NCBI GenBank assembly: GCA_024680815.1
Contig: JAILBQ010000080.1
Coordinates: 1-48,867, forward strand
Length of the DNA stretch: 48,867 nucleotides
Direction of reading: 5' to 3'
Source of the DNA: Lachnospiraceae bacterium
GTDB lineage: Bacteria; Bacillota; Clostridia; Lachnospirales; Lachnospiraceae
Made by a program: the position numbers and the translations under genes. The notes below the pieces were generated by a model. The model saw nothing but the letters and a program-made list of their open reading frames with translations, was not told where the DNA came from and searched no databases. The number at the start of each line of letters is the position of its first letter. Positions within the stretch are counted from its first letter, which is position 1. This document shows positions 44,891-48,867 of the stretch, in pieces.

Positions 44891-46222
44891 ATGAGCTACA
44901 CGAAGGAAGATATTTTCGCACTTGCGGAAGAAGAGGATGTGGAGTTTATACGGCTGCAGTTTTCGGATATGTTCGGCGCCATGAAAAACCTGGCCATTAC
45001 GAGGCGTGAGCTGGGAAAGGCGCTTAAGAACCGCTGCATGTTTGACGGATCGTTAATCGACGGGTTTGCGCGTATAGAGGAATCGGATATGTATCTCCAT
45101 CCTGATACGAACACCTTTGTGACTTTTCCCTGGCGTCCGCAGCAGGGCAAGGTGGCCAGACTCTTATGCGATATTTACAGGCCCGACGGCAGCCGGTTTG
45201 AAGGGGATCCCAGATTCATACTCCAGAAGGCCGTAAAACACGCGGAAGAGGCCGGATATACCTTCAAGGTCGGAGTGAGCGGTGAATTTTTTCTTTTTAA
45301 TACGGATGAAAACGGGGCACCCACCACGGAAACCTTTGAACGGGCGGGGTATTTTGACGTGGCGCCGATCGACACCGGGGAAAACGCCAGACGCGATATG
45401 ATTCTGGCCCTTGAGGACATGGGCTTTGAGATCGAATCCTCCCAGCATGAAATCGCTCCGGGGCAGCATTCCATAAAATTTCACTATACGGAGGCCGAGG
45501 AGGCGGCGGACAGGATCATGACCTTCAAATTCGCGGTTAAGACCATAGCCAGACGCCACGGGCTTCACGCCACCTTCATGCCCAAGCCTAAAACCGGAGT
45601 GCCGGGTTCGGGGATGCATATCAACATGTCCCTTCACCGCGACGGGGAGAACGTGCTTAAGGACAGCTCGGCGGAAGACGGCCTTTCCGCGGAGGCCAGA
45701 TATTTTATCGGCGGTCTTATGGAGCATATCACGGGAATGACGGCTATTTTAAACCCGATTGTCAATTCCTATAAGCGGCTGCTTTCCGGATTGGAGGGAG
45801 CTCCGGTTTATGCGGCCTGGAGCTTTTCCAACCGTACGCCCCTTATCAGGATTCCCGCTTCGGGAGAAGAAAATACCCGTATAGAGTTGCGGAGTCCGGA
45901 CTCCGCGTCCAACCCCTATCTCGCTCTCGCGCTCTGCCTTGAGGCGGGGCTGGACGGGATATTAAACAGGATAAATCCCCCCGCGCCGGTGGAGGGGAAT
46001 CTCTTCAGAATGTCGGAAGAGGATAGAAATCAGATGGGAATCCGCCATCTGCCGGCCAATCTTGGGGAGGCGCTTAATGCGCTTGAGAAGGACTCCTTTG
46101 TCCGGGGGATTCTCGGGAATGAAGTCAGTGAAAAATATCTGTTTGCAAGAAGGAAGGAGTTTGCCGATTATTGTGCCCATGTCAGCTCCTGGGAGACGGA
46201 AAAGTATTTATACAGGATTTAA
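44891..46222 (+). CDS. glnA: Glutamine synthetase, type I
   Basis: The 443-residue enzyme makes glutamine from glutamate, ammonia and ATP. It is the shorter GSI-alpha form typical of Firmicutes, without the adenylylation insertion. Family blocks are visible: MFDGSLIDGFARIEESD, GVSGEFFLF with metal-binding acids, GSGMHINMSL around the conserved His, NSYKRL and NRTPLIRIPA. I chose ATG 44891 behind ATGGAGGAAAG; an in-frame ATG at 44810 lies in the -10 box and cannot be used. Control probably comes from the promoter dyad, the leader hairpin and the ANTAR protein encoded 18 nt downstream. Confidence 0.96.
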   Translation: MSYTKEDIFALAEEEDVEFIRLQFSDMFGAMKNLAITRRELGKALKNRCMFDGSLIDGFARIEESDMYLHPDTNTFVTFPWRPQQGKVARLLCDIYRPDGSRFEGDPRFILQKAVKHAEEAGYTFKVGVSGEFFLFNTDENGAPTTETFERAGYFDVAPIDTGENARRDMILALEDMGFEIESSQHEIAPGQHSIKFHYTEAEEAADRIMTFKFAVKTIARRHGLHATFMPKPKTGVPGSGMHINMSLHRDGENVLKDSSAEDGLSAEARYFIGGLMEHITGMTAILNPIVNSYKRLLSGLEGAPVYAAWSFSNRTPLIRIPASGEENTRIELRSPDSASNPYLALALCLEAGLDGILNRINPPAPVEGNLFRMSEEDRNQMGIRHLPANLGEALNALEKDSFVRGILGNEVSEKYLFARRKEFADYCAHVSSWETEKYLYRI

Positions 46223-46240
46223 TGCGGAAAGGGCACTCGT

Positions 46241-46786
46241 TTGACAAACATTATTGTGGGCTTTCCGGACGAGACACAGGGGAGAAGCATCAGGAATCTT
46301 CTGGTAAGATCCGGATTTAACTGCATAGGGGTATGCACGACCGGAGCGCAGATCATGTCTCTTACGGATGATCTTATGGACGGGATTGTTGTCTGCGGCT
46401 ACAAGTTTTCCGATATGATGTATAATGAGCTTAAGGAAAACCTGGGAGAGGAGTTTGAGCTGCTGCTTCTGACAAAGCGCGCTTCCATCGCGGACCGGGC
46501 GGATACGGGAGTGGTCTGCGTGGAAATGCCCTTAAAAACCTCCGACCTTATCGATACTCTCGGAATGATGGTGGAGCACGCGGAGAGGCGAAGAAGAAAG
46601 CGCCGGGAAAAGCCCAGGGTCAGAACAAAAGAGGAGCTGGCGGTAATAGAATACGCAAAGCGGGTGCTTATGGAGCGCAACAGCATGTCGGAAAAGGAGG
46701 CCCACAGATATTTACAGAAATGCTCGATGGATTCGGGAACAAATCTGGCGGAATCCGCCAGGATGGTTATAGACCTGATGAGCTGA
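46241..46786 (+). CDS. ANTAR-domain RNA-binding regulator
   Basis: The 181-residue protein has a degenerate receiver-like N-terminal domain (MTNIIVGFPDETQGRSIRNL) that lacks the phospho-acceptor Asp pocket, a coiled-coil linker rich in Arg, and a C-terminal ANTAR domain (about 125-180, with AKRVLMERNSMSEKEAHRYL). ANTAR proteins bind paired hairpins in mRNA and act as antiterminators, often for nitrogen genes. The start is TTG 46241, nine nt after GGAAAGG. Location directly behind glnA fits a nitrogen-regulation role. Without an intact receiver its control probably depends on a partner protein, which is inference. Confidence 0.85.
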   Translation: MTNIIVGFPDETQGRSIRNLLVRSGFNCIGVCTTGAQIMSLTDDLMDGIVVCGYKFSDMMYNELKENLGEEFELLLLTKRASIADRADTGVVCVEMPLKTSDLIDTLGMMVEHAERRRRKRREKPRVRTKEELAVIEYAKRVLMERNSMSEKEAHRYLQKCSMDSGTNLAESARMVIDLMS

Positions 46787-46801
46787 CGGGGGGAGGAAAG
46801 C

Positions 46802-47635
46802 ATGAATTTTACAAAAATGCAGGGCTGCGGCAATGACTATATATACGTGAACGGAGCCGAAGAAACCGTGGAGGACAAGCCGGAAGCCGCGAGGCTTTTA
46901 AGCGACAGACATTTCGGTATCGGGTCTGACGGACTGATTTTCATAAATCCCTCCCGGGTGGCGGATTTCGAAATGGAGATGTACAACGCGGACGGGTCAA
47001 GGTCGGAGATGTGCGGCAACGGCATACGCTGCGTGGCGAAATATGTTTATGACCACGGGCTCACGGATAAGGAAGAACTGCTTATTGAAACCGGGGCGGG
47101 CATAAAGACGGTATATTTAAACATAGAAGACGGTTACGTGGAAAGCGTGAGCGTCAATATGGGTTCCCCGATTCTTAAGTGCTCGGAGATTCCCGTGGCA
47201 ATCCGGGGGGACGAGGCGGTAAACGTTCCGATTAATGTGGGCGGGAAAAACTGGTATATGACCTGCGTTTCCATGGGAAATCCCCACGCGGTGGTGTTTG
47301 TGGAGGATGTGGACTCCCTGGATTTAACAAGGATCGGGCCGGGCTTTGAGTACCATAACGCCTTTCCGAAGCGTACAAATACGGAGTTTGTGCGGGTATT
47401 TGACAGAGAGCATATAAGGATGCGGGTCTGGGAACGGGGAACCGGTGAAACCCTGGCCTGCGGGACAGGCGCCAGCGCTTCGGTGGTGGCTTCGATTCTC
47501 TGCGGTCACACGGAGGATTCCGTCGAGGTGGAGCTGCTGGGAGGGACGCTTAACATCTCCTGGAACCGGGAAGAGAATACGGTCTGGATGACGGGACCGG
47601 CGGAAACGGTCTTTGAAGGAAAAATCATAACTTGA
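46802..47635 (+). CDS. dapF: Diaminopimelate epimerase
   Basis: The 277-residue enzyme converts LL- to meso-diaminopimelate for lysine and peptidoglycan synthesis. Both active-site cysteines are present: C71 in MCGNGIRC and C220 in ACGTGA, spaced as in the E. coli enzyme (73/217). KMQGCGNDYIYV at the N-terminus is also conserved. GGGGGAGGAAAG precedes the ATG, 15 nt after the ANTAR gene, so it shares the glnA transcript. The stop codon overlaps the -35 box of the secD promoter. Confidence 0.96.
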   Translation: MNFTKMQGCGNDYIYVNGAEETVEDKPEAARLLSDRHFGIGSDGLIFINPSRVADFEMEMYNADGSRSEMCGNGIRCVAKYVYDHGLTDKEELLIETGAGIKTVYLNIEDGYVESVSVNMGSPILKCSEIPVAIRGDEAVNVPINVGGKNWYMTCVSMGNPHAVVFVEDVDSLDLTRIGPGFEYHNAFPKRTNTEFVRVFDREHIRMRVWERGTGETLACGTGASASVVASILCGHTEDSVEVELLGGTLNISWNREENTVWMTGPAETVFEGKIIT

Positions 47636-47660
47636 AGTTTCGGCTTCCTTTTGATACAAT
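47632..47660 (+). promoter_or_regulatory. secD promoter
   Basis: TTGAAG (47632-47637) overlapping the dapF stop, a 17-bp spacer and TACAAT (47655-47660). The predicted leader of about 100 nt before ATG 47766 has a small GGCG/CGCC stem at 47699-47715 and no other evident structure. Confidence 0.7.
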
Positions 47661-47765
47661 AGTACACTGTGTGCGAATTGGAATGTAATATTCTGTGGGC
47701 GGTGAGATTTCGCCTGTCTTTTGCAGGATGGCATTCAGAGAGTATGAAAGGAAGTCGAAGGTATC

Positions 47766-48867
47766 ATGAAAGCATCAAAAAGGGGCATTATTATTTTTCT
47801 TCTTATCCTGGTGGCCTTTCTGGCAATCGCCGTTTTGGGAATCGGCAGCCAGGTGAAGGGTGTTAAGGACATCCGCTACGGCATTGATATCCGCGGCGGT
47901 GTTGAGGCTGTTTTCAAACCGGCCGGCGATATCGAACCCACCTCGGAGGAGCTGGATTCGGCTCGTGTTGTTATTGAAACGAGGCTGGATAATGAAAATA
48001 TCACCGACAGAGAGGTGACTATAGACCGGGAGGGCGGCTACATTATCGTCCGCTTCCCCTGGAAGTCGGATGAGACTGAATATGATCCCGAGGACGCCAT
48101 AGAAGAGCTCGGAGAAATGGCCGAGCTGCAGTTCATTGATCCGGACGGAACCGTAGTGGTTGAGGGAAAGAACGTGGACAACGCTTCTCCCGAGGCCCAG
48201 AGAGAATCCAACGGGACAACGAGCTATGTTGTGGCGCTCAACTTTGATGCAGAGGGTGCCGAAAAGTTTGCCGAGGCCACCGGAAGACTGGTGGGACAGA
48301 AGCTCGGCATCTATATGGACGGAGTCCTTCTTTCCGATCCCGTGGTACAGACAAGGATAGACGGCGGACAGGCAATAATCACCGGACAGGCGGACTACGC
48401 CGAGGCTGAGGATCTGGCGGATAAAATTAACGCCGGTGCCCTGCCTTTCTCCCTGGAGACTTCTTCGTTTAATACAATTTCCCCGTCCCTCGGGCGGAAC
48501 GCTCTTAACGTAATGGTATATGCGGGCCTGGTGGCGCTCATCCTGGTCTGTCTCTTTATGATCTTCTTCTACAAGCTGCCGGGAATCGTGGCCTGTCTGA
48601 CACTCATTTTCCAGATGACGCTTCAGCTTCTGGCGATTTCCGTTCCCCAGTTCACCTTAACACTGCCCGGTATCGCGGCCATCGTTTTGTCGGTGGGTAT
48701 GGCGGTGGATGCGAATATAATCATCGCCGAGAGAATTTCGGAGGAAATCGCGAAGGGTGAAACGGTAAAAAGCGCGGTGACAAGCGGCTATAAACGGGCG
48801 TTTACTTCCGTCCTGGACGGAAATATCACCACGGCCATTGTTGCGGTGGTGCTTATGATCTTCGGCT
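47766..48867 (+). CDS. secD: Protein translocase subunit SecD (partial, runs off the window)
   Basis: The first 367 codons are present. An N-terminal membrane helix (about 7-26) is followed by the conserved YGIDIRGGVEA, an extracytoplasmic P1-like region of about 200 residues, and then membrane helices from about 258. The signature GMAVDANIIIAERI in helix 4 is diagnostic of SecD. SecD and SecF use the proton gradient to complete protein export through SecYEG; secF or a fused second half should follow beyond the window. ATG 47766 follows AGGAAGTCGAAGG. Confidence 0.95.
   Translation, partial: MKASKRGIIIFLLILVAFLAIAVLGIGSQVKGVKDIRYGIDIRGGVEAVFKPAGDIEPTSEELDSARVVIETRLDNENITDREVTIDREGGYIIVRFPWKSDETEYDPEDAIEELGEMAELQFIDPDGTVVVEGKNVDNASPEAQRESNGTTSYVVALNFDAEGAEKFAEATGRLVGQKLGIYMDGVLLSDPVVQTRIDGGQAIITGQADYAEAEDLADKINAGALPFSLETSSFNTISPSLGRNALNVMVYAGLVALILVCLFMIFFYKLPGIVACLTLIFQMTLQLLAISVPQFTLTLPGIAAIVLSVGMAVDANIIIAERISEEIAKGETVKSAVTSGYKRAFTSVLDGNITTAIVAVVLMIFG

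Overview
The window reads as a stretch of chromosome from a Clostridia bacterium, most likely Lachnospiraceae. Supporting signs are a ZapA tail next to a U32 protein, a SEDS/PBP pair, a VTC-DUF4956-CotH cluster, ClpB under a CIRCE/HrcA operator, glutamine synthetase followed by an ANTAR regulator, tandem small lipoproteins and an AAA/PDDEXK_9 protein. Almost every gene is on the + strand. I see no rRNA, tRNA, CRISPR array, transposase or phage gene.

Region 1 (1-5857) is a cell-envelope/division operon: the end of a ZapA-like gene, a U32 protein split over two overlapping reading frames, a FtsW/RodA-type SEDS protein, a small HdeD-like membrane protein and a class B penicillin-binding protein. 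It is closed by a 188-bp, highly palindromic element. Region 2 (5858-17704) holds a chemoreceptor, ilvE-trxB, the VTC/DUF4956/CotH cluster, and a sugar kinase-glycogen debranching enzyme-acetate kinase run. A second hairpin-rich intergenic block follows the VTC gene.

Region 3 (17705-31883) is accessory. It starts with 'locus A', about 7.5 kb of large helical proteins of unknown function preceded by a tandem-GNAT-like protein. Locus A is broken by one in-frame amber codon and three single-base shifts in short homopolymer runs. Then come acidic lipoproteins, a frameshifted C-type-lectin-like remnant, an AAA-ATPase/PDDEXK_9 protein and two small membrane proteins, one with an extremely acidic tail.

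Region 4 is clpB (32018-34805) with a CIRCE operator overlapping its promoter. Region 5, 'locus B' (34844-43832), has its own promoter: a tandem-GNAT-like protein, a 2391-residue protein with three copies of a helical module and a C-terminal C39/papain-like cysteine peptidase signature, and a second, degenerate tandem-GNAT-like protein. Loci A and B share the plan 'tandem GNAT-like protein directly upstream of giant helical protein(s)'. I cannot assign this to a described system, and it is the best candidate here for something new. Region 6 (43829-48867) is housekeeping: a DUF975 membrane protein, glnA with a promoter dyad and leader hairpin, an ANTAR regulator, dapF and the start of secD.

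Functions are assigned by recognising motifs by eye. No database search, alignment program or structure prediction was run. Similarities among the GNAT-like proteins and among the giant-protein repeats are visual and need testing.
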